64,000 nt of DNA from DATFVJ01 sp963851085 (GTDB lineage: Bacteria; Actinomycetota; Actinomycetes; Streptosporangiales; Streptosporangiaceae). The notes under the pieces are model-generated. The model was given only the letters and a program-made list of their open reading frames with translations. It ran no database searches and was not told where the DNA came from. The stretch is taken from NCBI GenBank assembly GCA_963851085.1, contig CAWKNX010000004.1:372001-436000 (forward strand). Reading direction: 5' to 3'. Shown here in pieces: positions 44,458 to 53,647 of this stretch (position 1 is the first letter of the stretch; the number at the start of each line of letters is the position of its first letter). The translations under genes and the position numbers were made by a program.

Positions 44458-44898
44458 TCAGCCGATCTCTTCGGCCAGGGCGACGATGATGCCCGCGGGG
44501 CCGCGGAGGTAACAGAGCAGGAAGATGCTCTCGTACTGTGCCACCTCGCCGAGGAGTTCGGCGCCGTGGGCGCGCAGGCGGGCGACGGTGTCATGGATGT
44601 CGTCGACAGCGAACATGACGCGATGCAGGCCCAGCGTGTTGGGCGGCGGGTTCTCCGGCTCGGCGCCGTCCGCCGCGGGGGCGTGGTACTTGGTCAGCTC
44701 CAGCTTGCTGTGGCCGTCCGGGGTCCGCATCATCGCGATGTCGCTCCGGACGCCGTCGAGTCCGACGGTGCGGTCCGCCCAGAGGCCTTCGATCTGTCCC
44801 TTGCCTTCTAGCTCCATGCCGAGCTCGGTGAAGAATGCGACGGCGGCGTCCAGGTCGTCGACGACGATGGCGACGTTGTCCATCCGCTGAATGGTCAT
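44458..44898 (-). CDS. VOC/glyoxalase-like protein
   Basis: The 146-aa product begins MTIQRMDNVAIVVDDLDAAV, AFFTELGMELEG and contains SDIAMMRTPDGHSKLELTKY, HRVMFAVDDIHDTVARLRAH and CYLRGPAGIIVALAEEIG. This is a complete single-domain, two-module VOC protein with the expected His and Glu metal ligands. Function could be dioxygenase, lyase or resistance; not determinable. ATG 44898 matches the normal family start; the long upstream open frame is spurious. Confidence 0.9.
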   Translation of the reverse strand: MTIQRMDNVAIVVDDLDAAVAFFTELGMELEGKGQIEGLWADRTVGLDGVRSDIAMMRTPDGHSKLELTKYHAPAADGAEPENPPPNTLGLHRVMFAVDDIHDTVARLRAHGAELLGEVAQYESIFLLCYLRGPAGIIVALAEEIG

Positions 44899-45159
44899 GT
44901 CTGCCAGCATACGGCCGCGGCGAGCCGCCAGTCCGGTGTGGAAGGAACCGACGGCTCGGTTGGCCTCAAGGTGATGCCTCTCCGACAGTGTGACGCTGAG
45001 TGACGGGTACGATCCGAGAGAACGCGCGCCGACCCGCCGTTCGGAGCGGCTGGCGACTTCTCGGGCTGACTTGCTGGGGGCGCGCCTATCGGGCATTATG
45101 TACTCCCCGCCAAGGAGTGCCTTCGTGTTCGGTGGATGCATCTGATAGCGGGAGGGCCG

Positions 45160-46002
45160 ATGCCGAGCGGCGATGAGATCCGAGACGTTCAGCGAGCGAC
45201 GTGGGCCGGGCTTTCTGCGGGCTGGGAGAAGTGGGACTCGGTCATCATCGATCAGCTGGGCCCGGTTGGCACAGCGATTATCGAGCGTCTCGACATCGCC
45301 GATGATCAGCAGCATCTCGACATTGCCGCGGGCACTGGTGAGCCGGGGCTGACCGTCGCCAAGCTCGCGCCGAGGGGACACGTCGTTCTGACCGACCTTG
45401 CGGCTGAGATGCTCGACATCGCGACGCGACGAGCGAACGCGCAGGGGATCACCAATTTTGAGACCAAGGTGTGCAGCGCCGACGACCTGCCATTCGGTGA
45501 CGCGACATTCGACAGCATCTCGGTACGGTTCGGATACATGTTCTTTCCCGACGTCGCCAAAGCGACCGCCGAGTTCGCGCGCGTGCTCAAGCCGGGCGGA
45601 CGTCTCTGCTCGTCGGTATGGGTCAAGCCCGAGGAAAACCCGTGGACGACGATCGCCATGCAGGCAATCGCGACGGAGGCGGTGCTGGCGCCACCCGACC
45701 CGGACGGGCCGAATATGTTCCGGTGCGCTGCCCCGGGATATGTCAGTGCCCTGTACGAGGCCGCGGGGCTGCGCGACGTTGCCGAGTGGAACGTCGACGT
45801 CGAACTCGTGACGCGATCGCCCGCGCAGTATTGGGAGATGATCAGCGAGCACGTCTCGCTCGCGGTTGCGGCGCTTCAGCAGGTCGGCGAACCGGCGCGG
45901 GAGCGGATCGCGAAAGCCGTCATCGCCAATGTCAGCACCTACGAAGAAGACGGCAAGGTAAGGATTCCGGGCGTGGCCCGCTGCATCGTCGGCACGAAGT
46001 AG
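45160..46002 (+). CDS. Class I SAM-dependent methyltransferase (UbiE-like)
   Basis: The 280-aa product from ATG 45160 (preceded by GGGAGGG) has the methyltransferase glycine loop HLDIAAGTGEPGLTVAKLAP, acidic motif VVLTDLAAEMLDIA, and VCSADDLPFGDATFDSISVR (motif II). ARVLKPGGRLCSSVWVKPEE follows. The pattern is that of UbiE/COQ5-like small-molecule methyltransferases. It stands alone; the substrate is unknown. Confidence 0.9.
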   Translation: MPSGDEIRDVQRATWAGLSAGWEKWDSVIIDQLGPVGTAIIERLDIADDQQHLDIAAGTGEPGLTVAKLAPRGHVVLTDLAAEMLDIATRRANAQGITNFETKVCSADDLPFGDATFDSISVRFGYMFFPDVAKATAEFARVLKPGGRLCSSVWVKPEENPWTTIAMQAIATEAVLAPPDPDGPNMFRCAAPGYVSALYEAAGLRDVAEWNVDVELVTRSPAQYWEMISEHVSLAVAALQQVGEPARERIAKAVIANVSTYEEDGKVRIPGVARCIVGTK

Positions 46003-46488
46003 GGACGCCCGAACTGGAGCGTCTGCGCACAGTTGCCGAGCCGCGGAGCTCATCTTGGCAGCCGGAAATAGTCGGCGTTTAGCGCGGCCCTCGATCCGGA
46101 CCGCACGACTGAGTTGACGATCACCGCCACTGACTGGACATACAGGCCAGCGAATAAGTATGCGAGCGCGCAACACCCGCTCATCGGCATGACCGTGAAA
46201 CCAGCCCAACCCGCGGCAGAGAGGGGATCGGTGTACAGATCAGCCTGTTCGGCGCGGCACCGACAGCGTCCCGGTGGACAGAGGCTGGCGCGCAGATCGC
46301 GGGTACGCGCGCCCGCACTATCGCCCACCCAGTTCGTTCCGTTACAAGTTGCCGCCGTCTGGCTGCCGATCCAGGCGTGGCCGCGGACGATCCGCCGGCT
46401 GGTGCCGTCACGATGGATGGCATCGTCATCGTGAGCGTCGCCCGCAGGATTTCGGCCAGGTCTGCCAGATGTCCCGATATGGCGGGTA
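46003..46488. other. Intergenic with a C-terminal membrane-protein fragment and a tRNA-like 3' half
   Basis: The minus strand encodes a terminal hydrophobic stretch SGCCALAYLFAGLYVQSVAV that may be the relic of a membrane protein. Around 46295-46345 a GCGGG...CCCGC hairpin followed by ACTATCGCCCACC resembles the 3' half of a tRNA, but no complete cloverleaf is present. Confidence 0.3.
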
Positions 46489-48362
46489 GTGGTCATTGCG
46501 GCGGTCTCGTTCGGGCGGTGGCAGCCGGGGCCACCATCCGGGCACGTCCCGCCGGCAGGTTTCGTATTGCGCGCCGTACCGGCTGGCCAGGGCTGGCTGT
46601 TCATACCAGCGGACGAACGCGCCGACGGCGGCGCCGCGCCCGCCCAGGACCGGCACCTGGCCGACGTCGCCGCCATGTACCCCCGCCTGGACACGGGGCT
46701 TGATGCGGTGGCGGGTTCGCTGCTGTCGGCGGACACCCGCTCGGGCGAGATGCGGATCACCGGCACCGGGGCCGCGTCCGGCCTGCTCGGGCACGTCGCG
46801 GCCGCCGGCGGGAACCTGCTGATCGTCGGCCGCCCCGGCAGCGGCAAGACGACGCTGCTCAAACAGCTGGTGACCGCGGCCCCGGCCGCCGCGGTGCGCC
46901 GGTACCGGTTCTTCTTCGACCTGGCCGTCAAGGGCCGCGCCGAGACGTTCCCCGAGTTCGTGACCCGGACGCTGGGGCCGTACATGGCGGTCGAGGCCGC
47001 GTACGTGTTCCCGGTGTTCTGCTACTTCGCCCGCGCGGGGTCCGTGCTGTGCGCGCTGGACGGTTTCGACGAGGCCGTGCCGCAGCTGACCCAGGCCGGA
47101 TTCCTGGACCTGTTCACCGAACTGTCCCAGGTGCTGTCCGCCGAATCCGCCGTGGTCATGACCTCGCGGGTGTCGTTCCTGGAGGACTCCCCGCCGGTGC
47201 GGCGGCTGCTCGATGGCACCAGCATGATGTCGGAGAAACTCCTCCAGCAGGTGCACGCCGAGGGCGTCGACCCGCTGGCCGTGCCCCGGTTCTCGGTGCT
47301 GCGCCTGCACGACGATCCTTCCGGCGGCACGCCGCTGGAGGCGCAGCTCGCACGCCTGGTCCACGTCGCCGAGGGTGACGCGGCTCGCCGGGGCGGCCCG
47401 GACAATCCTTCCGGGCCGCCCCGGCAGGCTGACCTCGGCGACCTGCTCTGGCGGCACCTCACCCAGGTGGTGGACCCGGCACTGCTGCCCCAGGTGGCCG
47501 CGTTCTTCGGGCTGGCGTTCCTGCGCGGCGCCACAACGTTCACGCTGATCGACCTGGTGAACGAGCTCGGGATCGCCGTATTCGATGGTAGCCGGGTCAG
47601 CTACGGCAGCTTCCGGCTTCAGCCCCTGTTCCGGCCCGCCGACGCCACCGGCGCCGATGGCGCGGCGAGCGCTACCAGAGTCGCGTTCCGGCATGCCGCC
47701 TATCAGGAACTGCTGGCAGCGGACTTCCTCCGCACCCCGGCCGCGAGGCCGCGCTCGACGCGGCCGCGCGGCCGCGGCTGACCGCGCAGGTCCGCGAGTT
47801 CCTGGCCCGCCGCTCCGGCCAGGCCAGCACCGATGACTGCATCCTGCCGGCCGGTGTCCACCTCGCCGGGCCCAGCCACCACCTGGTGCTGCGCCGCATC
47901 GAACGGCCCGTCCGGTTCGACCGGTTCCCCGTCACGGTCGGCCGGTACAAGCGGTTCCCGGAAGCGGCCGCCGCGCATGGGTCAGCCGAGTGGGACCATC
48001 CCGGCATGCCGTCCGGCTTCAGTCACGAGCCATGGCGCGACCGGCTGCGCGTCCCGGATTACTACGACGATCCTGCCTACGACGGTCATCCGGCGATCGC
48101 GGTCAACTGGTGGAGCGCGTACGCGTTCGCCCGCTTCGAGGGCAAGCGGCTGCCGACCTCGCTGGAATGGGAAGCCGCCGCCCGCGGCGCCGATGGCCGC
48201 CTGTTCCCCTGGGGCGACGAGGTCGACCTCGGGGTTGTCAACTGCGCCGACTCCTGGAGCGAGCATCCCTTGATCACCTACGAGGCATGGCGCGCCGAGG
48301 GGAATCCCCGAATCGTTCTCGGTGCAGGTTTGCGGATACACAGCGCAATGGCTCCGGACTGA
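46489..48362 (+). pseudogene. NACHT NTPase / FGE-sulfatase-domain protein, frameshifted and truncated
   Basis: The first frame encodes a NACHT-type NTPase with Walker A NLLIVGRPGSGKTTLLKQLV and Walker B VLCALDGFDEAVPQL. AVVMTSRVSF (sensor-like) and RVAFRHAAYQELLAADFLR follow. Near 47745 a one-base shift leads to EAALDAAARPRLTAQVREFL. The product then enters a formylglycine-generating-enzyme (FGE/SUMF1) C-type-lectin-like domain with FDRFPVTVGRYKRFPE, IAVNWWSAYAFARFEGKRLP and EWEAAARGADGRLFPWGDE. The FGE domain stops after about 150 residues at EHPLITYEAWRAEG, whereas normal ones continue some 100 residues more. FGE-like domains fused to NACHT act as variable ligand-binding modules in bacterial conflict systems. 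This copy is probably dead. Confidence 0.8.
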
Positions 48363-48484
48363 TCCGCTGTTGGATCGCTTTGTCGGCAGTGCTCTCTGCA
48401 GCTGTGAGGGATCGCGGCTCGGTTGGCCGGAATGGCCGTGCTGTACAGAACGCCGTCGTGTCGCGTCGGCAAGGGAGTGCGCGG

Positions 48485-51400
48485 CTACGGGCAAGCTCGC
48501 TGGTACGGCTCTGATTGAACGTCGGAATCCCACTGCTGAAGCGGCAGGGAGTTTCCGCCCGATATGCCGCACACCGCGGCCACGAGATCGCGGGGGAATG
48601 CGACGTCCCACAGCCGGGCCGTGCCATCGAAGCCCGCCGTGGCCAGGATCTTCCCGTCCGGGCTGAACGCCACCCCGGAAGACTGCTGGCTGTCGGCGGT
48701 CAGCGGCAGGCCTATCTGCTGGTGGGTGGCGACGTCCCACAGCCGGGCCGTGCCGTCCCCCCAGGCGGTGGCGAGAGTGTTCCCGTCCGGGCTGAACGCA
48801 ACCGCGCTGGCGGAGCCGCCGCCGAAAGTGGTCATCGGCACGCCGATCTGCTGGTGGGTGGTGACGTCCCACAGCTGCACGGTGTCGGCCTCGCTGGCCG
48901 TGGCGAGAGTGTTCCCGTCCGGGCTGAACGCGAGCCCGTATACGGCGCTGCCGTACAGGCCTCCGTATGCCGCGCTGCCGGAGGCGCTTAGCGGCGCGTC
49001 TAGCTGCTTGCGGGTGGCGGTGGCCCACAGCCGGACCGTGCCGTCGCCGCTGCCGGTGGCGAAGATCCGGCCGTCCGGGCTGAACGCCACCGAGTACGCG
49101 CCCTCGGCGGCGGGGCTGGTCAGAAGCGGCCCGCCGATCCGGCGGTGGGTGGCGACATCCCACAGCTGGAACGTGGTGTTGGCCGCGGTGGCGAGAATCT
49201 TGCCGTCGGGGCTGAACGCCACCGCGTTCACGCCGATGTCGCTCCCGGTGATCAGCGGCCCGCCGATCCGGCGGTGGGTGGCCACAGTCCACAGCCGGGC
49301 CGTGCCGTCAAGGCCAGCCGTGGCGAGGATCTTGCCGTTCGGGCTGAACGCCACCGCGCTCACCTGTTCGCCGCCGGTGGTCAGCGGCGCGCCGATCTGC
49401 CGGTGGGTGGCCACGGCCCACAGCTGCGTCCTGCCGTCACCGCTGGCCGTGGCCAGGGTCTTCCCGTCCGGGCTGAACGCCACCGCCACAAGCTCGCTGC
49501 CGGGATCTTCCAGTGCCGCGCCGACCTGGCCCCAAAGCGCGATGTTCCACAGCCGGGCCGTGCCGTCAAGGCCAGCCGTGGCCAGGGTCTTGCCGTCCGG
49601 GCTGAACGCCACCGCAGACAGGTCGCTGGCGCCGGTGTTCGGCGGCCCGCCGATCTGCTGGTGGGTGGCGACGTCCCACAGCTGTGCCGTGTTGCCGCTC
49701 GCGGTGGCGAGCGTCTTCCCGTCGGGACTGAACACCACCACGGTCACTGACTTGTGCGCAGTGCTCAGCGGCGCGCCGATCTGGCGGTGGGTGGCGACAT
49801 CCCACAGCCGGGCCGTGCCCTCCCGGCTGGCCGTGGCCAGGGTCTTGCCGTCCGGGCTGAACGCCACCGAGGACACGTCGGTACCGCCAGCGGCCAGCGG
49901 CCCGCCGATCTGGCGGTGGGTGGCCGCATCCCACAGCCGGGCCGTGCCGTCGTTGCCCGCGGTGGCGAGAATCTTGCCGTCCTGGCTGAACGCCACGGCG
50001 TTCACGGCGCTGCCCGTCGCCGGGGCCAGCGGTTCGCCGATCTGCTGGTGGGTCGCGACGTCCCACAGCCAGACCATGTCCGCGTTGTCCGCGGTGGCGA
50101 GGGTCTTCCCGTCCGGGCTGAAGGCCACCGAGGAAATCTGGCCGCCGTCGTCGGCGCTCAGCGGCCCGCCGATCTGGCGGCGGGTCGCGACATCCCACAG
50201 CCGGGCCGTGCCGTCACTGCTGGCGGTGGCAAGCGTCTTCCCGTCCGGGCTGAACGCCACCAGGTACGTCTTGCCGCGGTCGGCGGCCAGCGGTCGGCCG
50301 ATCTGGCGGTGGGTCGCGACATCCCACAGCCGGGCCGTGCCGTCACTGCTGGCGGTGGCAAGCGTCTTCCCGTCCGGGCTGACCGACACCGACACGCCGT
50401 TGGTGCTGGGGGCGACGACCAGCACCGCGCGGTCCGGCTGCGCGAGAGCGTCCAGCAGGCTGACGCGGGCCAGCGGGGTGTGAGCCAGCCCCCAGGCTGA
50501 CGCGGCCAGCTCGGCTGCCCCAGCGGGATCCGTGGTGTCAAGTGCCTCGCTCTGCGTCGCGAGCTGGCCGGAGAGCGCCATCTTGCGCTGCTGGTTGGCG
50601 TCACTGGCCGCCTTGACGGCCAGGCCCGCGGCGACAAGGGACGCGACGAGCAGCACGACCAGGACGCCGGTCATTGCCCGCCGCTGACGGATGCTCCGGG
50701 CTTCGGCGCGGTCGCTGGCCCGCAGGAAATCACGCTGAACGCCGGTCAGCGCCGGGTAGCGGCGCGGGTCCTCCGCCCACCGTGCGGATGCCTGGCGGAG
50801 GGAGACGAGCTGGGTTCCCCGGTACAGGTAGGACGGGTCTTCGCGCTTGCCGTGCCACGCGGCCGCATCGTCAGCGAGCTGTCCGTAAAGAATCCAGCTT
50901 GCCTGGTCATCTGCCAGCCAGCCGCGTAGCTTCGGCCAGGCGCTCAGCAGGGCGTCATGGGCGATCTGCGCGTTACCGTCGTCGAGAACGATCAGGCGCT
51001 TGGCGGCGAACGCCTCCAGGACCTCGTCGATCCGGGACCGGTCAGCATCCGCACGGCCGGCGTAAAGGTCGGCCCGGTTCAGCGGGCGGCGGGCGAACGT
51101 GCCGTCGCGGCCAGCGACGGTCATGCTGCGCAGGATTTCCCGTGCCAGCCCGTGCTGCTCGCCCCCGAGCCTGTCGTAGACCGCGTCAGCGCTGGTCTGG
51201 ACGGCGCGACTCACACCGCCCGTCATTTCGTACCCGCGCGTCGTCAGCTGGTCACCGTCCCGGTTCTCCCAGGTGAGCAACATCGCCTGGGACAGCAGCG
51301 GCAGCACTCCTGCCGCGTCATCGCCGCCCGCAGCGTGCAGATCGCTGACGACGGCGTTCGTCAGCGCGGGATCAATGTGCAACCCAGCCGCTTCCGCCGG

Positions 51401-52822
51401 GCCGGTGATGGCCAGGCGCAGGTCCGATTCTGTCATCGGGCCGACGACGAACTGACCGTCCTGCAACTCGCGGGCGAGCTCGGGGTATGCTGCGCACCGG
51501 TCCCAGAAATCCCCCCGTACCGCGATCACCATCAGCGCTGGCGGCTGACCGCTTGGCCCGGCGGGATTGGTCGCCGCCGCGCACAGCGCCGCGATGAACG
51601 CCCGCCGCTCAGGCTCGCCGTCCATACCGGGGTTCAGCGTGAAGACCTGCTCGAATTGGTCGACGATCAGCACCAGTCGCGAAGGGTCTGCACTGGATAG
51701 CTGCCGGGCTGGGCCGCGCCGGGCAGCTTCTGCGGCGACCGCCTGCCGTACGGCAAGGTGCGCCTGGTCCGGACGCCGGGTGAGTCCGTCCCGGATCATC
51801 GCACTGTCGGTATTGCCAAGCACGGCCAGGGCAACAGCCAGCTCACCGAGCGGGTCCTTGCCAGGCGTGATCGTCGTGTACGACCATTTCTCTGATCCTG
51901 CCACCTGCACGCCCCTGGCCAGCATGGGCAGCAGACCAGCCTGCAACAGCGATGATTTGCCGGCCCCTGACGCCCCAGTGACGACCACGATGCCGCCGCT
52001 TGTCATCTGCCTCTCGAGCGTGATCGCCAGTTCGGTGGTCAACCGCCGCCGCCCGTAAAACACCTCCTCGTCGTCCTGCGCAAACGGCAGCAGCCCGCGG
52101 TAGGGGCACCGGTTCTCCCAGCGCATTACCCGATCACTTCTGGCCATGCCGGGATCCCTGCGCGCTTCCAGAGAGACAACCTTTTCCCGGATCAGCCGGA
52201 TTTCGGTGGACTGCCGGTAGTTCTGCGCGATGATCCCGCGGACGTTCGCGCCCTGCTCATCCAGGCTCTTCTGGATATCCGCAGCCGACCGTGCGACATC
52301 GTCGATCATGAAGCCCAGTTCGCTGAAGCCATCACCGAGCAACTCGATCACGGCAATGACGTCACCGTGAACACGTTCATTGCCGGCGTCAATCGCGGCT
52401 TGCAACAGCGTCTCGCCGGCGTCGATCCTCTCAAACACGGCAGCGATCTCGGATCGCAATTCCTCCGCGTGCTCGTCGCCGGCGGCCAGGGCGCTTTGAA
52501 TCTGCTGGGCGACCCCGTCCTCAAGGTCCTGCTTCGACAGGCCGGGTTTCCCCCTTCGCCGCAACCGGTCGACCGCGTCTGCAAGAACAGTGGACAGGAC
52601 ACCGCCACCGACCGAGGACAGCACGCCCAGACCAGCGACGGCCGTGGCGCCGGCGATCCCGACACCGACAAGCAGCGGGCAGAAGGCGCTCGCGCACAGT
52701 AGGGACAACAAGACAGGCGGCGGAATCTTACGCAGCTCGCCCTCACCACGGCGCGTGGCCCGCCGCACCCAGTCTCGGATGCCGTCTTGCATCCGCCGGA
52801 TCTCTTCACCGGCAGTCGCCAT
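48485..52822 (-). CDS. nSTAND ATPase with 14 WD40 repeats and N-terminal membrane/coiled-coil region
   Basis: A 1445-aa receptor-like protein starting at ATG 52822 (GGGAG six bases upstream). Residues 30-85 hold a hydrophobic hairpin (LLSLLCASAFCPLLVGVGIA) and residues 90-200 a helical region with repeated heptads (GVAQQIQSALAAGDEHAEEL, ERIDAGETLLQAAIDAG). The nSTAND module begins CPYRGLLPFAQDDEEVFYGR, with Walker A VTGASGAGKSSLLQAG and Walker B LVLIVDQFEQVF. A second helix AMTGVLVVLLVASLVAAGLA precedes 14 WD40 repeats (VAFSPDGKTLATA, ARLWDVATHRQIG), enough for two seven-blade propellers. There is no enzymatic effector, so it either recruits one or signals through the N-terminal region. The repeats are nearly identical in DNA. 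It is convergent with the NACHT-FGE remnant. Confidence 0.9.
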   Translation of the reverse strand: MATAGEEIRRMQDGIRDWVRRATRRGEGELRKIPPPVLLSLLCASAFCPLLVGVGIAGATAVAGLGVLSSVGGGVLSTVLADAVDRLRRRGKPGLSKQDLEDGVAQQIQSALAAGDEHAEELRSEIAAVFERIDAGETLLQAAIDAGNERVHGDVIAVIELLGDGFSELGFMIDDVARSAADIQKSLDEQGANVRGIIAQNYRQSTEIRLIREKVVSLEARRDPGMARSDRVMRWENRCPYRGLLPFAQDDEEVFYGRRRLTTELAITLERQMTSGGIVVVTGASGAGKSSLLQAGLLPMLARGVQVAGSEKWSYTTITPGKDPLGELAVALAVLGNTDSAMIRDGLTRRPDQAHLAVRQAVAAEAARRGPARQLSSADPSRLVLIVDQFEQVFTLNPGMDGEPERRAFIAALCAAATNPAGPSGQPPALMVIAVRGDFWDRCAAYPELARELQDGQFVVGPMTESDLRLAITGPAEAAGLHIDPALTNAVVSDLHAAGGDDAAGVLPLLSQAMLLTWENRDGDQLTTRGYEMTGGVSRAVQTSADAVYDRLGGEQHGLAREILRSMTVAGRDGTFARRPLNRADLYAGRADADRSRIDEVLEAFAAKRLIVLDDGNAQIAHDALLSAWPKLRGWLADDQASWILYGQLADDAAAWHGKREDPSYLYRGTQLVSLRQASARWAEDPRRYPALTGVQRDFLRASDRAEARSIRQRRAMTGVLVVLLVASLVAAGLAVKAASDANQQRKMALSGQLATQSEALDTTDPAGAAELAASAWGLAHTPLARVSLLDALAQPDRAVLVVAPSTNGVSVSVSPDGKTLATASSDGTARLWDVATHRQIGRPLAADRGKTYLVAFSPDGKTLATASSDGTARLWDVATRRQIGGPLSADDGGQISSVAFSPDGKTLATADNADMVWLWDVATHQQIGEPLAPATGSAVNAVAFSQDGKILATAGNDGTARLWDAATHRQIGGPLAAGGTDVSSVAFSPDGKTLATASREGTARLWDVATHRQIGAPLSTAHKSVTVVVFSPDGKTLATASGNTAQLWDVATHQQIGGPPNTGASDLSAVAFSPDGKTLATAGLDGTARLWNIALWGQVGAALEDPGSELVAVAFSPDGKTLATASGDGRTQLWAVATHRQIGAPLTTGGEQVSAVAFSPNGKILATAGLDGTARLWTVATHRRIGGPLITGSDIGVNAVAFSPDGKILATAANTTFQLWDVATHRRIGGPLLTSPAAEGAYSVAFSPDGRIFATGSGDGTVRLWATATRKQLDAPLSASGSAAYGGLYGSAVYGLAFSPDGNTLATASEADTVQLWDVTTHQQIGVPMTTFGGGSASAVAFSPDGNTLATAWGDGTARLWDVATHQQIGLPLTADSQQSSGVAFSPDGKILATAGFDGTARLWDVAFPRDLVAAVCGISGGNSLPLQQWDSDVQSEPYQRACP

Positions 52823-53231
52823 GTGGGACTCCCGCATCACCTTACTGTGGTCCACATCACCGCAAATCAGAAGAGGGGAAGCAGCTAGGTAATGATCACC
52901 GGACCACGTGCGGTGCCTGCCGCCAGGTCGGTCACCTCGCCAGCACCGAGCCTGCTAACCGAGCGCGAGGCGCAGCAGGCGCCGACGACGGCGGCGGACA
53001 TTTCGACCGCCCGGGAGGCTCTTCACGTCGTGCAGCCTAGCCCCCGGCTGCTGCCTGCCGTCGCGCACAGAGTCACGGACCGTGAGCTTCAAGCGAGAAT
53101 GTCGGTCGGTCATGGCAGCTGTGGCTCCCGCGGCTCGGTGAGAAGTCGTAGCCAAGCAGCGATGCCGGAAGTCGCCGAGCTGTGACCAGATAGGGATGCC
53201 GCCAACACTTGCCGGTCGCCGGGTTCTTGTA
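52823..53231. other. Intergenic between the nSTAND-WD40 gene and the cas remnant
   Basis: No supported gene. It must contain the promoter of the nSTAND-WD40 gene at its left end. A minus-strand frame running through the whole interval is an extension of the cas2 frame shadow and carries no motif. Confidence 0.35.
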
Positions 53232-53262
53232 GTTGCTATCCCTCCAGGGATGATCACGGACC
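53232..53262 (+). repeat. Solitary CRISPR-like repeat beside cas2
   Basis: The sequence from GTTGCTATCCCTCCAGGGAT onward to GATCACGGAC has the features of an actinobacterial CRISPR repeat: GTTG start, an internal 6-bp inverted repeat ATCCCT-CC-AGGGAT and a GATCAC---AC end. It lies 108 bp beyond the cas2 stop, where arrays usually begin. No second copy is visible in the window. Confidence 0.4.
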
Positions 53263-53370
53263 CGATGGTAAAGTCGCAGGTCAGGGGTTTGCGGGGATTG
53301 GCTGCGGGTACCAGTTTTGCAGCAGTCCGGCGGTTGTGCATCGGGCCAGGTCAGGGGCACAGGGGCCGGG

Positions 53371-53634
53371 TTAGATGATGGGGTCGGTGTGGCTGGTTTC
53401 CGGGCCGATGATGTGGGTCTCGATGAGCTGACGTGAGCGGGTGACGTAGACGCGGATGCTGTCGTAGCTGGTGTCGATCTCGCTGCGAAGCTGCGCGGTG
53501 AGCAGGCGGTATTGGGCGGCTGACAGCTCGCCCTGGAACACGCTGCGCTGGACCCAGTGCAGGTAGCGCCGGCAGGTTCTGAGGACGGCCGGGTTGCGTT
53601 CGGCGAGGGTGTCGTACACGAGGATGACGAACAT
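53371..53634 (-). CDS. cas2: CRISPR-associated protein Cas2
   Basis: The 87-aa product from ATG 53634 has the ferredoxin-like Cas2 pattern: MFVILVYDTLAERNPAVLRT with the conserved Asp at the end of strand 1 (D8), then CRRYLHWVQRSVFQGELSAA and a YDSIRVYVT strand. Length is typical. Cas2 dimers bridge Cas1 dimers in spacer integration. It lies 13 bp after the cas1 stop on the same strand. No interference genes (cas3, cas5, cas7, cas10, cas9) are found in the window, so this is an orphan adaptation pair. The coding sequence looks intact. Confidence 0.93.
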   Translation of the reverse strand: MFVILVYDTLAERNPAVLRTCRRYLHWVQRSVFQGELSAAQYRLLTAQLRSEIDTSYDSIRVYVTRSRQLIETHIIGPETSHTDPII

Positions 53635-53647
53635 GTGCGGTTTACCA

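Noticed and set aside
44458..46209. 583-codon frame extending the VOC protein upstream
   Set aside because: Homology starts at MTIQRMDN; the upstream part is antisense to the methyltransferase gene.
46290..46345. tRNA-like 3' half (GCGGG stem, then ACTATCGCCCACC)
   Set aside because: The T-loop is not canonical, there is no matching 5' acceptor strand or anticodon arm, so no tRNA is called.
48564..50483. 639-codon frame antisense to the WD40 repeats
   Set aside because: A mirror of the repeated WD40 DNA, with repeating SHSRAVPS units and no family match.
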